Source: Serratia fonticola (GTDB taxonomy: Bacteria > Pseudomonadota > Gammaproteobacteria > Enterobacterales > Enterobacteriaceae). Taken from it: a stretch of DNA of 64,000 nt. This document shows, in pieces, positions 1 to 9,095 of this stretch (the first letter of the stretch is position 1; each line of letters begins with the position of its first letter). Location: assembly GCF_001006005.1 (NCBI RefSeq), contig NZ_CP011254.1, positions 5,084,001 through 5,148,000 of the forward strand, read 5' to 3'. The notes below the pieces were generated by a model that was given only the letters and a program-made list of their open reading frames with translations, was not told the DNA's origin and ran no database searches. The position numbers and the translations under genes were made by a program.

Positions 1-207
1 CAACTCGTTTTGCAGGTAGGCGGCAAACGCTCGGCTGCGCTCTTCCAGCTTGCGGAAGGTCATCACCTCACCCATGTTGATAAAAGCGGGTTGATCCGCG
101 TAACGGGCAACCGCATTCTCAAACATTTCGATCAGGGATGAGTATTGATCGGCATCGATTTCTGCCGGAACATCCGCCGGGTAACGTTTTAACCAGACCT
201 TTTCCAA
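1..207 (-). CDS. fadD: Long-chain-fatty-acid--CoA ligase, N-terminal part (cut by window edge)
   Basis: The 69 visible codons encode the start of FadD, the inner-face membrane acyl-CoA synthetase that activates imported long-chain fatty acids for beta-oxidation. The reading begins [17 protein letters not shown] and continues through [18 protein letters not shown], which closely follows E. coli FadD as I remember it. The start is a TTG, as in E. coli, with AGGAG upstream at suitable spacing. Only the N-terminus is present; the ATP/AMP-binding motifs lie beyond the left edge. The next gene on the same strand (yeaY) has its own terminator between them, so fadD is transcribed separately. I did not find a clear FadR operator. 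Confidence 0.93.
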   Translation of the reverse strand, partial: MEKVWLKRYPADVPAEIDADQYSSLIEMFENAVARYADQPAFINMGEVMTFRKLEERSRAFAAYLQNEL

Positions 208-357
208 GCTATTACTCCTGAAATCATTACTAATTATCATCGCAGCCCCCAAAATTGCAGCCAAACTTTAACAATATTTTAACTCAGCGTACCAGTTTGG
301 GTTTTAAACAATATTCAGGTTGCGATGTGCGTCACTAATTGCCGACGCAACCGCACA

Positions 358-390
358 ACAAAAAAAGTTAAGGCGGCCATTAAGCCGCCC
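358..390 (-). terminator. Rho-independent terminator after yeaY
   Basis: A perfect 6-bp GC stem (GGCGGC 372-377, GCCGCC 384-389) with a 6-nt loop is followed on the minus strand by TTAACTTTTTT. It lies about 50 nt past the yeaY stop and insulates fadD. Confidence 0.8.
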
Positions 391-437
391 TAAAGTATAA
401 AAACTATCCTACTTGCCGAAGCCTCAGATCTGCGTCC

Positions 438-1031
438 TTACTCCGTAACGAAAGTTTGCACCTGCGCCGGACCTGGATTATACCAGCCATAACCCCCGCC
501 CCAACCTGGGCCCCATGGGCCATTATGCCAGCCCCACGGCCCCATCGGCTGTGGTGGCATCACAATCTGCTGAGCGATGCGCCAACGCTTGAAACCGGTC
601 GCATCCATGGTGACAAAGCGGTAAGGCGTCATGCCAATCTTACCGTCCCGTAGGCCGGTGATCGGCCCAACTACGGTGACCAGTTGCCCTCTGAAGTCGA
701 CCGGGTCGAGGAAGCCGTTAACCGAAGCCAGCAAACGGCCTTGCGAAGGTTCCCCCAATATCGGGCGAGCGCCAGAATCCAGCGGCACCGCCGCAATCTC
801 CAGAATGGTACGCCCACGTTCATTAGCCACCGCAACCACGGTACCGCCGAAGCGTGCCTCCGCGCCGGTAAACTGTTTCGGCGCGTTTTGCACCACCGAC
901 AGTCGATCGACCGGCGTGGGGCTGGTGCCTTGGATGGCATCAGGAATGGTCACACAGCCAGAGAGTGCCAATACGCTGCTTGCGATTGCCAGCGTTAACA
1001 GCTTTTTACTCACAGTACGGGTTAAGATCAT
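438..1031 (-). CDS. yeaY: Slp-family outer membrane lipoprotein YeaY
   Basis: A 197-aa protein of the Slp/YeaY family, lipoproteins anchored to the outer membrane and of uncertain function (Slp is starvation-induced). The signal peptide ends in the lipobox ALSGC. The body ([47 protein letters not shown]) is typical of the family. The C-terminal 35 residues are rich in Gly, Trp and Pro. I chose the internal ATG because AGGAG sits 7 nt upstream; an 11-codon extension is open but has no ribosome site. Same strand and order as E. coli (tsaB-yeaY-fadD). Confidence 0.88.
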   Translation of the reverse strand: MILTRTVSKKLLTLAIASSVLALSGCVTIPDAIQGTSPTPVDRLSVVQNAPKQFTGAEARFGGTVVAVANERGRTILEIAAVPLDSGARPILGEPSQGRLLASVNGFLDPVDFRGQLVTVVGPITGLRDGKIGMTPYRFVTMDATGFKRWRIAQQIVMPPQPMGPWGWHNGPWGPGWGGGYGWYNPGPAQVQTFVTE

Positions 1032-1133
1032 CGCAATCTCCTGAATTAGCTGTAACTTCGACAACGTTCATCAGTGCAAGTTGCAGGCGGAGCTGTTTTC
1101 TATCGGCGGCAACTTTAGATTAACTATAGGAAA

Positions 1134-1835
1134 CTATTCGCGTCCCGGTAGCTTCTTCCAGGTGACTTCGTTACGCAAATAGGTCGGCTCGGCATTTTCC
1201 ACGCTAACCGCCAGGCCTTGTTGCCAGGCCTGTAGTGCCAGAGGCAGCATATCCTCAGCCTGTGGCAACAGCATTTGCCCGTCGGTAACGTTCAGTGAGG
1301 AACCAGCAACCAAATCTGGGTAGGTTTGCCAACCGGTCCCCACATGGGCCCAATCACCTTGCAAGTGTTGCGCACGCTCCAGAGCCTGCTGTGGAGACAG
1401 CACCGCTTCCCCTGCACTTTCCAGCCACTGGCCATCAAGCTGGCGTTCAAACTGGCCCCAATAGACCTCACCCATGCGGGCATCGATCGCTGCCAACACT
1501 CGCTGCGCGCCGGTCATGCGCCAGGCACCTTGCGCCATGGTTTGCAGCGTGGAGATCCCAAGCATCGGCAGTTCGGCGCCGAGCGCCAGCCCTTGGGCAA
1601 TACCAATGCCGATACGCACGCCGGTAAAGCTCCCTGGGCCACGGCCAAAGGCCAAGGCATCGAGTTGTGAAAGGGATAATCCGGATTCGGCCAGCACCTG
1701 CTGCACCAGCGGTAAAATGCGCTGTGTGTGCTCGCGCGGGCACAGCTCAAACAGGGCGTGAACTTCGCCTTGATTCCAGATAGCGACAGAACATGCTTCC
1801 GTCGCCGTATCGATCGCTAAAATTCGCGTGGACAT
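1134..1835 (-). CDS. tsaB: tRNA threonylcarbamoyladenosine biosynthesis protein TsaB
   Basis: TsaB (YeaZ), 233 aa, is the ASKHA-fold partner of TsaD in the TsaBDE complex. That complex transfers threonylcarbamoyl to A37 of ANN-decoding tRNAs in the cytoplasm. Seen: [15 protein letters not shown] at the N-terminus, [18 protein letters not shown], and a C-terminus ending [18 protein letters not shown], all close to E. coli TsaB. The start MSTRILAID has GAGG upstream; a 16-codon extension is open but not typical of the family. It lies between yoaA and yeaY on the same strand, the E. coli order. Confidence 0.95.
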   Translation of the reverse strand: MSTRILAIDTATEACSVAIWNQGEVHALFELCPREHTQRILPLVQQVLAESGLSLSQLDALAFGRGPGSFTGVRIGIGIAQGLALGAELPMLGISTLQTMAQGAWRMTGAQRVLAAIDARMGEVYWGQFERQLDGQWLESAGEAVLSPQQALERAQHLQGDWAHVGTGWQTYPDLVAGSSLNVTDGQMLLPQAEDMLPLALQAWQQGLAVSVENAEPTYLRNEVTWKKLPGRE

Positions 1836-1907
1836 GCCAAACCTCAGGCGGGAAATATCAGTGGTTTCATACAGGGCGCGCATTGTAGCACACCCCAGAA
1901 GTCGCGC

Positions 1908-3809
1908 CTATTCACCCTTGAGGAAGGCAATAGCCTGTGCCAGATCGCGGGTACGTGGCGTTGGCGGCAAGCTGTTAAGGAATACTTCACCGTAAGGGCG
2001 CATCACCAGGCGGTTATCACAAATCACCAGCACACCCCGATCGTCGGTATCGCGGATCAGACGGCCAACGCCCTGCTTGAGCGTAATCACTGCATCAGGC
2101 AGTTGCACATCGTTGAACGGGTCACCACCGCGTAAACGGCAATCTTCAATGCGCGCCTTCAGCAACGGATCGTCCGGCGAGGTAAACGGCAGCTTATCGA
2201 TAATCACGCAAGAGAGCGCATCACCGCGCACGTCAACCCCTTCCCAGAAGCTGCTGGTTGCCACCAGTAACGCATTGCCCGCTTCGACAAACTGCGCCAA
2301 CAGTTGACCCTTGCTGGTTTCCCCTTGCAGCAGCACCGGCAGCGTCAAGGTGGCGCGGAACTCTTCGGCCAGTTCACGCATCATCTGATGCGAGGTGCAG
2401 AGGAAGAAACAGCGGCCCTGGTTGGCCTCAATCATTGGCCGCAGCATTCGGGCCAGCTGTCGTGCCCCACCGGGTTGATTCGGCGAAGGCAGGAAACGTG
2501 GCACGCATAGGAGCGCCTGATTGGCATAGTCAAACGGGCTGGGTAGCAGTAGAGTTTTGGCCTTATTCAGCCCCAAGCGGTCGGTAAAGTGACCCATTTG
2601 CTCATTCACCGACAGCGTTGCCGAGGTGAAAATCCAGCTACCCGGTTTTTCATCCAGCATTTCGCGGAAGCGGTCTGATACCGTCAATGGCGTTAGCGCC
2701 AACACAAAACTGCGTGAGTTGCATTCATACCAATAGCTGAAGCCAGGTTCGTTGACCTCTTTAAGCCGTTTCAGGCGAGCGCGGAACTGCGTAGCACGTT
2801 CAAAGGCAGCATCCAGCAACGCCGAACGGCCCAGGGAAAGCTTGACCACGTCGTAACACAGTTCCAAAGCATCATCGAGCAACAGCAAGGCGCGCTGGAC
2901 GTTAGGCTGAGTTAGCACCTCACGAAGGTTACCGCGAAAACCCGGTTCCCCCAGCGCTAAACGGAAATCCTGCGTGCTCTGGCTGAGGCGATCGGCACTC
3001 TTTTGCAACTGTGCGCTATCGCGCACCTCGGTACGGTAGGCAATGGTGATGTCTTTAGCCAGATCCATCAGTTGGCGGCTGGTGAGCTGCTTGCCGAAAT
3101 ATTGGCTGGCGATATCAGGGATCTGATGCGCTTCGTCGAAGATCATCACGTCCGCTTCCGGGATCAGTTCGGCAAAGCCGCCCTCCTTGACCACCATATC
3201 CGCCAGAAACAGATGATGGTTAACCACCACCACGTCGGCATCCATTGCCCGGCGCCGTGCCTTGACCACGAAGCACTCTTTATACAGCGGGCAATCGCTT
3301 CCCAGACAGTTATCGTTGGTGCTGGTCACCAATGGCCAGACAAAGCTGTCTTCCGCCACATCGCTGCAGGAGCTGATATCCCCTTCTTCCGTCAGGGTTG
3401 ACCAGCTGCGCAGCCGCACCAGATCGATCAGCGTCTGGCCAGCCAGATCGCCACCGGCCATGGATTGCTGCTCCAGACGTTCCAGGCACAGATAGTTGGA
3501 ACGCCCCTTCAGCAGCGCCAGCTTGCCTTTATATTTTAATGCCTTGGCCACGGTGGGCAGATCGCGGGCGTAAAGCTGATCCTGCAAGGCCTTGGAGCCG
3601 GTGGAAATAATTACCTTGCGCTTTGAACGCAGCGCCGGTGCCAGATAGGCGTAGGTTTTACCGGTGCCGGTTCCTGCCTCGACGACCAGTTCCTGTTTGA
3701 AATTGATGGCTTCCGTTACCGCCTCTGCCATCAATCTTTGCGGTTCACGGGGTTTGAACCCTTTAATTGCCTGCGCCAATGCGCCTTCTGGTGCGAAATC
3801 GTCTGCCAC
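1908..3809 (-). CDS. yoaA: DinG-family iron-sulfur DNA helicase YoaA
   Basis: A 633-aa XPD/DinG-type superfamily 2 helicase. In E. coli, YoaA acts with the HolC subunit of DNA polymerase III in repair of stalled forks. Seen: Walker A GTGTGKT at 46-52, DEAH at 225-228, and four cysteines at 108, 168, 173 and 179 in the spacing of a 4Fe-4S domain. The C-terminal helicase motif QGVGRLIRD is also present. Length and both termini match E. coli YoaA. The gene is 72 nt upstream of tsaB on the same strand and divergent from yoaB. Confidence 0.95.
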   Translation of the reverse strand: MADDFAPEGALAQAIKGFKPREPQRLMAEAVTEAINFKQELVVEAGTGTGKTYAYLAPALRSKRKVIISTGSKALQDQLYARDLPTVAKALKYKGKLALLKGRSNYLCLERLEQQSMAGGDLAGQTLIDLVRLRSWSTLTEEGDISSCSDVAEDSFVWPLVTSTNDNCLGSDCPLYKECFVVKARRRAMDADVVVVNHHLFLADMVVKEGGFAELIPEADVMIFDEAHQIPDIASQYFGKQLTSRQLMDLAKDITIAYRTEVRDSAQLQKSADRLSQSTQDFRLALGEPGFRGNLREVLTQPNVQRALLLLDDALELCYDVVKLSLGRSALLDAAFERATQFRARLKRLKEVNEPGFSYWYECNSRSFVLALTPLTVSDRFREMLDEKPGSWIFTSATLSVNEQMGHFTDRLGLNKAKTLLLPSPFDYANQALLCVPRFLPSPNQPGGARQLARMLRPMIEANQGRCFFLCTSHQMMRELAEEFRATLTLPVLLQGETSKGQLLAQFVEAGNALLVATSSFWEGVDVRGDALSCVIIDKLPFTSPDDPLLKARIEDCRLRGGDPFNDVQLPDAVITLKQGVGRLIRDTDDRGVLVICDNRLVMRPYGEVFLNSLPPTPRTRDLAQAIAFLKGE

Positions 3810-3942
3810 GCTATCTCTCTGCCGGTATCATTCAGCGGTGATTATGCCAAGCCTGCCACGCCGCTACCACCGACTTTATCCGCACACACTTCCGTTCCCG
3901 GCTGTGATACGCTTATGACGTTGATGATAAGGAGATAATTGC

Positions 3943-4287
3943 ATGAATATCGAACGTATTGATCCGGCACAGCGCTGGTCAGAAGCGGTGATCCACAATG
4001 ACACCGTTTATTACACCAGCGTCCCGGAAAATCTGGACGATGACGCTACGGCGCAAACCGCCAACACCTTGGCCGCTATCGATGTGCTGTTGGAGCGAGT
4101 GGGTTCGGACAAGAGCCGGATTTTAGACGCCACCATTTTCCTGGCCAACGGCGATGATTTTGCCGCCATGAATGCCGCCTGGGATGCCTGGGTTGTTGCA
4201 GGCAGCGCGCCGGTACGTTGTACCGTAGAAGCACGTCTGATGAATCCTAAATACAAAGTTGAAATCAAGATCATCGCGGCACTGTAA
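3943..4287 (+). CDS. yoaB: RidA/YjgF-family protein YoaB
   Basis: A 114-aa member of the RidA/YER057c/UK114 superfamily, trimeric proteins that often hydrolyse reactive enamine/imine intermediates. The C-terminal block GSAPVRCTVEARLMNPKYKVEIKI holds the conserved Arg and Glu of the family. The start is well supported by AAGGAG eight nt upstream of ATG. The gene is divergent from yoaA, as in E. coli, and ends at a strong bidirectional hairpin. The specific substrate is unknown. Confidence 0.9.
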   Translation: MNIERIDPAQRWSEAVIHNDTVYYTSVPENLDDDATAQTANTLAAIDVLLERVGSDKSRILDATIFLANGDDFAAMNAAWDAWVVAGSAPVRCTVEARLMNPKYKVEIKIIAAL

Positions 4288-4290
4288 AAC

Positions 4291-4342
4291 AAAAAACCGC
4301 AGGTCATACCCTTAATCCAAGAGTAGAAACCTGCGGTTTTTA
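4291..4342. terminator. Bidirectional terminator between yoaB and mdtI
   Basis: A 13-bp inverted repeat (AAAAACCGCAGGT 4292-4304 and its complement 4329-4341) with a 24-nt loop has A/T tails on both sides. It can serve convergent yoaB and mdtI. Confidence 0.85.
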
Positions 4343-4350
4343 TTTGGCCG

Positions 4351-4680
4351 TTAAGCCAGTTTGATGATGACCATACCCGTCAATAACAGGGCCAGCCCCA
4401 TCCAGCCTTTGGCATTGAGCCGTTGACCGAACAGGATCCAACCGGCAGCGATAGTGGCAGCAATACCGAAACCGCCCCACAACGCATAAGCGACTGAAAG
4501 ATCGATCCCCTTCACCGCCTGCGCCAGCGCGCTGAACGCCCCTAATACCGACACCAGAGACAACAGCCCCAGCCAAACTCGGCTAAAACCGTTCGACATC
4601 TTCAGAAAGATGTTGGCCACAATCTCCAGTACAATGGCCAAGGCCAGAAACCCAATGTGGTACAACTCAAGCTGTTGCAT
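4351..4680 (-). CDS. mdtI: Spermidine export protein MdtI
   Basis: A 109-aa SMR-family membrane protein with four predicted helices. With MdtJ it forms the heteromeric spermidine exporter of the inner membrane. Visible landmarks are the N-terminal helix containing Glu ([19 protein letters not shown]) and the [11 protein letters not shown] segment typical of SMR proteins. It overlaps the end of mdtJ by 14 nt, so the two are translated from one message. It is close to E. coli MdtI (109 aa). Confidence 0.93.
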   Translation of the reverse strand: MQQLELYHIGFLALAIVLEIVANIFLKMSNGFSRVWLGLLSLVSVLGAFSALAQAVKGIDLSVAYALWGGFGIAATIAAGWILFGQRLNAKGWMGLALLLTGMVIIKLA

Positions 4681-5035
4681 GGTTGTTACCTCGCGGGCTG
4701 ACCTGTTTTCGTGGCTTGCGGGTACCGGATTTCACCAGCAGGATCCCGGCAATCAACGCTACCAAGCCCAGCACTTTCAGCGCAGAGATTGGCTCATCAA
4801 ACAGCATCACGCTGAACAGGGTAATAAACAGGATGCCGATCCCTTCCCATAGGGCGTAAGCAACGCCCAAGGCCACGCGTTTTACCGCTAATGACAGCAT
4901 AATGTAAGACAGGGTGATCATCACGTACATGACGATGTGTCCGGTCATACCGCCGCTGACGCTAGCGTATTTCATGGACAGGGTGCCGATAATTTCGGCG
5001 GTAATGGCAAAGCCTAAAAAGATCCAATAAATCAT
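4667..5035 (-). CDS. mdtJ: Spermidine export protein MdtJ
   Basis: A 122-aa SMR-family subunit, partner of MdtI. The first helix carries the conserved Glu ([16 protein letters not shown]), followed by [11 protein letters not shown]. The C-terminal tail is basic (RKPRKQ). I start it at MIYWIFLG, which has GGGAG upstream; a 10-codon N-terminal extension is open but not family-like. The leader is about 200 nt long and contains a candidate short ORF (5236-5334), recalling the spermidine-responsive mdtU ORF of E. coli. Confidence 0.93.
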   Translation of the reverse strand: MIYWIFLGFAITAEIIGTLSMKYASVSGGMTGHIVMYVMITLSYIMLSLAVKRVALGVAYALWEGIGILFITLFSVMLFDEPISALKVLGLVALIAGILLVKSGTRKPRKQVSPRGNNHATA

Positions 5036-5235
5036 AATTTTTCTCCCAAACGGCGAATCACGCACGCTAAGGCGTATTTATCCCAATCTATCTCATCAAA
5101 CAGGCGCACGGTGGCGCTTGAGATATAGAAATCTCTGGGGATAAACCTACCCAAACGTATTAAAGAAGTTTGCCCGGCAACGCCAAACGACGGGAAGTGA
5201 ACCCAGTCATCAGCACCGGTTAAGGGAGAAAGACG

Positions 5236-5334
5236 CTATAGCTCGCTGCACCAGTGATGCTCACTGGCAAGAATGGCAGAAAGGAAAAGTTGGCAACAAG
5301 ATGTTCTGAGAGGCGTTCCATTAAGTTTCATCAT
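5236..5334 (-). CDS. Candidate upstream ORF in the mdtJI leader (mdtU-like)
   Basis: A 32-codon frame begins ATG ATG AAA CTT after AGAGAATAATT and ends SEL-stop, about 200 nt upstream of mdtJ on the same strand. In E. coli a short ORF (mdtU) in the mdtJI leader couples spermidine to mdtJ expression. The position and size fit, but I cannot confirm sequence similarity. It could be chance; conservation of the peptide C-terminus among relatives would decide. Confidence 0.35.
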   Translation of the reverse strand: MMKLNGTPLRTSCCQLFLSAILASEHHWCSEL

Positions 5335-5504
5335 AATTATTCTCTATCTTCAGCCGCACACCGTGCGATTTGCCCAATATCCTCATGAATGTAAAATTTT
5401 CAACTGCATTAGTTTTACCATAGCGAAAATCAGAAAGCAAACCGCTGTTTTCACATTTAGCGAAAAAAAATGAGTTATAAATAAGAGCCTTAATGTTTTT
5501 AAAA

Positions 5505-5540
5505 ATTAAAAAAAGGCTCGGATTTACACCTGAGCCTTGT
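5505..5540 (-). terminator. Rho-independent terminator of the dga operon
   Basis: Stem AAGGCTC (5513-5519) with GAGCCTT (5532-5538) and a 12-nt loop is followed on the minus strand by a run of U. It lies about 50 nt past dgaF. Confidence 0.85.
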
Positions 5541-5588
5541 GAGAATTTCGCTAGCCGGTAAGTGCGGCAGATTCAGGCGCCACGCGCC

Positions 5589-6335
5589 TTAGCGCAGGAT
5601 CTGTTTGATGCCTTCCAGCAGCAACGCGACCTCTTCGGCACGGGTCTCTCCGCTGTGTGGATCGATGATGGAACTGTAAACGTGCGGCATCACCTTTGCG
5701 ACTCCGGCGTCAAGGCAGGTTTCCAGTATTGGCAGGAAATTTCGCGTATCGATCCCGCCGGTGGGTTCGATCATGGTCATGCCATTGCGTACGCAACTTT
5801 CCGCCAATGCGCGCAGTTCTGCCAGCGACGACAAGCCCCCCATTGGGAAGAATTTGGCCGCATGCCCCCCCAGATCGAGGATCATACGCACCGCGCTGTC
5901 ACAACTCACCACGGCGGGCTCGCCCTGGCTACTGTGAACTCCGGTGGAAATGATCACCTTCCCTGGCGTTCCGGTGGGCGAGATCAAGGCATTAATGCAG
6001 GTATTGCTGATACCTCGGGCTGCCAATGCACCCGCGGCAAAACCACAGCCGGTGAAGGTCTGGTTAACGTGTGCGGGTGCGGTGGCTGCCGCAATCATTG
6101 CCGCCTTATAAAACTGTGCCGCCGACCCCGCCCCCAAGCCAACGGAAATTGCCGGGATTTGCTCCATCCAGCGTTTCACCTCGGCCACGCCCTGCTCAAC
6201 GTTGGTGAACTGCGCCGAGATCACCCCAATTGCGGCATGCCCTTCGGCGGCATGGTGTACCTGTAACGCATTGGGGATATCTTTGGCCAGCACGTTGATG
6301 GCCACGCGTCCCTGGTAAAAATCAAGCTGTTGCAT
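5589..6335 (-). CDS. dgaF: 2-keto-3-deoxygluconate-6-phosphate aldolase DgaF
   Basis: A 248-aa protein of the KDGP-aldolase family that closes the D-glucosaminate pathway. It cleaves 2-keto-3-deoxygluconate-6-phosphate to pyruvate and glyceraldehyde-3-phosphate. Seen: the segment GLGAGSAAQFYKAAMIAA, the glycine-rich GGHAAKFFPMGGL phosphate/lysine region, and IEPTGGID. I chose MQQLDFYQG as the start: AGGGGG lies upstream and it overlaps the dgaE end by 14 nt. It is the last gene of the operon, matching the Salmonella order dgaABCDEF, and differs in sequence from the nearby Eda. Confidence 0.88.
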   Translation of the reverse strand: MQQLDFYQGRVAINVLAKDIPNALQVHHAAEGHAAIGVISAQFTNVEQGVAEVKRWMEQIPAISVGLGAGSAAQFYKAAMIAAATAPAHVNQTFTGCGFAAGALAARGISNTCINALISPTGTPGKVIISTGVHSSQGEPAVVSCDSAVRMILDLGGHAAKFFPMGGLSSLAELRALAESCVRNGMTMIEPTGGIDTRNFLPILETCLDAGVAKVMPHVYSSIIDPHSGETRAEEVALLLEGIKQILR

Positions 6336-7446
6336 GTTGCCCCCTGGCCTGTTGCACAATTTCCGTCAACCGCGCCACGATCAACGCAAAATCGTCGTCG
6401 CGCAGCGCTCGTGGATCGAAGCTGAAGACGCCCTGATTCAGCCAGTAATGGCGGGTGTAAATCGCCACCTCGCCAGTGCGCAGTTGCTCTTCCACCTGAT
6501 AGGCGGTTAATCCTAATCGGGAGGCGTCCACGCTTACCCGCACCCGATAAATCGCTCGCCCGGCCTCATCCTGTTCGATTTCAGCCTGTAGACCAGGCAA
6601 CGCGGATATCTGCTGTGCCAGATCGCGCAACGCGGGTAATTGGCGGCTCCAGTCCGGCTGATGTTGCTGATAATGATCCAGCGCCATCACCAGCCCCACC
6701 ATGTTCTCTTTACCGATCTTCATCGCTCGCGCAATACCGTTATGCTGGGCCTTGCAGCAGGCGATCCATTGCCGATCGCCGGTGACAAAACCGGAGGTCG
6801 GTGCGTCCAGCGCTTTAGCCCCGCTATACACCACCATGTTGGCCCCGGCTGCCACATAGGCCCGCAAATCTTCCTCTGCGGCCGCATCCACAATCAGCGG
6901 CAGCCCGGCATCACGGGCCACGGCGACAAAATCGCTCAGCGCAACCATGCCCTTTTGTACGCAGTGATGCGACTTGACGTAAAACAGTGCCGCCGTCTGC
7001 GCCGTGATGGCCTTGGCTAATTGCCAGCGGGCCGCCAGATTGCTTTGCCCTACCTCAACCACTTTACCGCCACCCAGCCGGATAGCGGTGGTGATCGGCG
7101 CACCATAGTCAATATTGTGGCCACGCAGCATGACGATTTCATTCGCCAAACCTTCACTGCACGGCATCTGAGCCACCCGTTCCGGCTCCCCACGGGTAAT
7201 GGCTGCCGCGACCGCAATAGCCACCCCGGCGGAGGCGCAGGAGGTCACATAGCTGTCTTGCGCACCGGTATGCTGAGAGATGAGCTCGCCAACGCGATCC
7301 ACCAGCGCATCAATTTCCACAAAGGCTGACGCCGCCTCGGCCGTAGCCGCCATCACCTCATGCGGCACCGAAGAAACACCAAGGATGGTCATCTTGCCGC
7401 TGGCGTTGATCACCCGTTTCAATCCGAGCCGTTGATAAATATTCAT
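6322..7446 (-). CDS. dgaE: D-glucosaminate-6-phosphate ammonia-lyase DgaE
   Basis: A 374-aa PLP-dependent enzyme of the SelA/DgaE family. It eliminates ammonia from D-glucosaminate-6-phosphate to give 2-keto-3-deoxygluconate-6-phosphate. Seen: the aspartate of LIVDAAAEED (about 187) and the probable Schiff-base lysine in YSGAKALDAPTSGF (Lys211). Start ATG follows GGAG by 5 nt and is 10 nt after dgaD. Gene order and partner genes make this assignment much firmer than SelA-like or cystathionine-lyase alternatives. Confidence 0.88.
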   Translation of the reverse strand: MNIYQRLGLKRVINASGKMTILGVSSVPHEVMAATAEAASAFVEIDALVDRVGELISQHTGAQDSYVTSCASAGVAIAVAAAITRGEPERVAQMPCSEGLANEIVMLRGHNIDYGAPITTAIRLGGGKVVEVGQSNLAARWQLAKAITAQTAALFYVKSHHCVQKGMVALSDFVAVARDAGLPLIVDAAAEEDLRAYVAAGANMVVYSGAKALDAPTSGFVTGDRQWIACCKAQHNGIARAMKIGKENMVGLVMALDHYQQHQPDWSRQLPALRDLAQQISALPGLQAEIEQDEAGRAIYRVRVSVDASRLGLTAYQVEEQLRTGEVAIYTRHYWLNQGVFSFDPRALRDDDFALIVARLTEIVQQARGQHATA

Positions 7447-7456
7447 CGCTGCTCCG

Positions 7457-8314
7457 TTACAGAATACCCAACAGGGAACACACCACGCTCAGTACCACTA
7501 CCGAAAGCAGAATGGTGGTATAGCGCGGCCCTTTTTTGACCAGATAGAAGTAGATCGAGAACACCGCAGCCAGCGGCAACAGGCCGGGGGCGATGGAGTC
7601 CAGGATCTGTTGCACCACCACCTCGGAACCTTCCAACGCGCTGATTTTCAGCGGTGAGGTGATCTTGACGTAGCTGGCAGACAACGCCCCCATCATGATC
7701 AGCCCGAGCACGTTGGCCCCGTAGATCAGCTCTTTTATCTTGCCCCCTTGCAGCAGACCGATGATCGATTCCCGTCCCAGCGTGTACCCTTTGTGGGCTA
7801 AACCGTAGCTGATCGCCATGGTGATCACGGTATACAACACCACCGGCATGATGCCACCCATGGCGCTGCCGTTGGCCGCAAAGGGAATGAAGATGGCGAT
7901 CAACAGCGGCATGATTGCCGCCCAAACCACCGAGTCACCAATCCCGGCCAGCGGTCCCATCAGGCCGGTTTTGATCCCGGTGATGGACGAATCGGAAATT
8001 GGCTCGCCACGGGTCTTCTGCTCTTCCATGGCAATGGCAACGCCCTGGATCACCGCACCGAAGGTCTGTTCGCTGTTGAAGAAGTTCAGGTGGCGTTTCA
8101 GCGCCTCAACCTGCTCTTCTTTCTGCGGATAGAGCTTTTTAATAATCGGCGTCATTGAGGCGCAGAAAATCAGGCTCTGTAAACGTTCATAAGAGTTGGA
8201 AACTTCGGCTCCCAGCCAGTAAATAAACCAGGCCTTGGTGATGTCCCGCTTGGTCAGCACGTTGGTTTGCCGTGCTCTTTCCACCAGTTCGTGTTGCATG
8301 ATGTCGCTGCTCAT
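7457..8314 (-). CDS. dgaD: Mannose-family PTS permease component IID (glucosaminate)
   Basis: A 285-aa IID subunit. With IIC it forms the inner-membrane channel that brings in D-glucosaminate with phosphorylation. Typical IID features are an N-terminal cytoplasmic helix region (LTKRDITKAWFIYWLGAE...SYERLQSLIFCASM) followed by GIKTGLMGPLAGIGDSVVW and hydrophobic segments to the C-terminus. GGGAG lies before the ATG, 2 nt after dgaC ends. Substrate is inferred from the linked dgaE and dgaF. Confidence 0.88.
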   Translation of the reverse strand: MSSDIMQHELVERARQTNVLTKRDITKAWFIYWLGAEVSNSYERLQSLIFCASMTPIIKKLYPQKEEQVEALKRHLNFFNSEQTFGAVIQGVAIAMEEQKTRGEPISDSSITGIKTGLMGPLAGIGDSVVWAAIMPLLIAIFIPFAANGSAMGGIMPVVLYTVITMAISYGLAHKGYTLGRESIIGLLQGGKIKELIYGANVLGLIMMGALSASYVKITSPLKISALEGSEVVVQQILDSIAPGLLPLAAVFSIYFYLVKKGPRYTTILLSVVVLSVVCSLLGIL

Positions 8315-8316
8315 GA

Positions 8317-9063
8317 TCAGGCTCCCTCACCTTTGGCCATGTTTTTAACCAGGAATGCCGCGCAGGTACCGAAGATGGCCATCGCCATGATGTCGACCTT
8401 GAGGTATAGCACCGCGAAGAACCCGGCAATGAAGTAAGGCAGCAGGCTTTTCTTGCCGATAACCATGATGGTGATCGCAAAGCCCAGCGCAGGCAGGATG
8501 CCGCCCATGATTTCGAACGAGTGGGTCAGCCAATGTGGCATCAGCGCCAGGAATTTCTCGACCACGCCCTGGCCGAAATAGTTGGCGGCAAACACCACCG
8601 GGAAGCGGATCACCAGGCCAAGCAGTGCCGGATACAGGAAGGCACAGCGCATGATCCCGCTGATATTAGCCTCTTCCGCATGCTTATCGGCCATATGCAC
8701 CCAAACGGCATTCACGGTACGGCGTAACTGGTCAACGAACACGCCAATCACCCCAAACGGGATTGCCAACGCGATCGCCAGGTTAGGATCCATCCCCGCT
8801 TTCACGGCGATCGGCAGCGCGATACAGGCCGCCAGCGCCGGATCTGAAGGGACGTTCCCACCCGGCGTAGAGGTGACGCCCAGATACACCAACTGCATCC
8901 CGGCGCCGATAATCATCGCCGTCTTCATATCCCCCAGCAGGAAGCCGACAAATACCGCGATGGCGATGGGTTGCACCAACATCCCCGAGAGGGTGTAGCC
9001 CAAGCGCAGGCGGGCAAACCAGTAATACAGCCCCATACAAATGGCAACGGTCAAGTTATCCAT
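8317..9063 (-). CDS. dgaC: Mannose-family PTS permease component IIC (glucosaminate)
   Basis: A 248-aa polytopic IIC subunit with about six to eight hydrophobic segments. Seen: VGFLLGDMKTAMIIGAGMQLVYLG, the family signature TPGGNVPSDPALAACIALP, and GIMRCAFLYPALLGLVIRFPV. It follows dgaB by 32 nt with TAGGAG before its ATG. It forms the substrate translocation unit with dgaD. Confidence 0.9.
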   Translation of the reverse strand: MDNLTVAICMGLYYWFARLRLGYTLSGMLVQPIAIAVFVGFLLGDMKTAMIIGAGMQLVYLGVTSTPGGNVPSDPALAACIALPIAVKAGMDPNLAIALAIPFGVIGVFVDQLRRTVNAVWVHMADKHAEEANISGIMRCAFLYPALLGLVIRFPVVFAANYFGQGVVEKFLALMPHWLTHSFEIMGGILPALGFAITIMVIGKKSLLPYFIAGFFAVLYLKVDIMAMAIFGTCAAFLVKNMAKGEGA

Positions 9064-9095
9064 GGTATTGCTCCTAATCGATCAGATGCCGAATA

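Larger units (their letters stand above)
5036..5588. other. mdtJ leader and intergenic stretch
   Basis: The right half is AT-rich. It holds the presumed promoter and leader of mdtJI (minus strand) with one candidate upstream ORF, and the dgaF terminator at 5505-5540. No convincing gene was seen on the plus strand. A 66-codon frame at 5273-5473 has no ribosome site and no family resemblance. Confidence 0.6.

Noticed and set aside
5273..5473. 66-codon plus-strand frame upstream of the dga terminator
   Set aside because: No ribosome site, odd composition, and it overlaps the mdtJ leader on the other strand.
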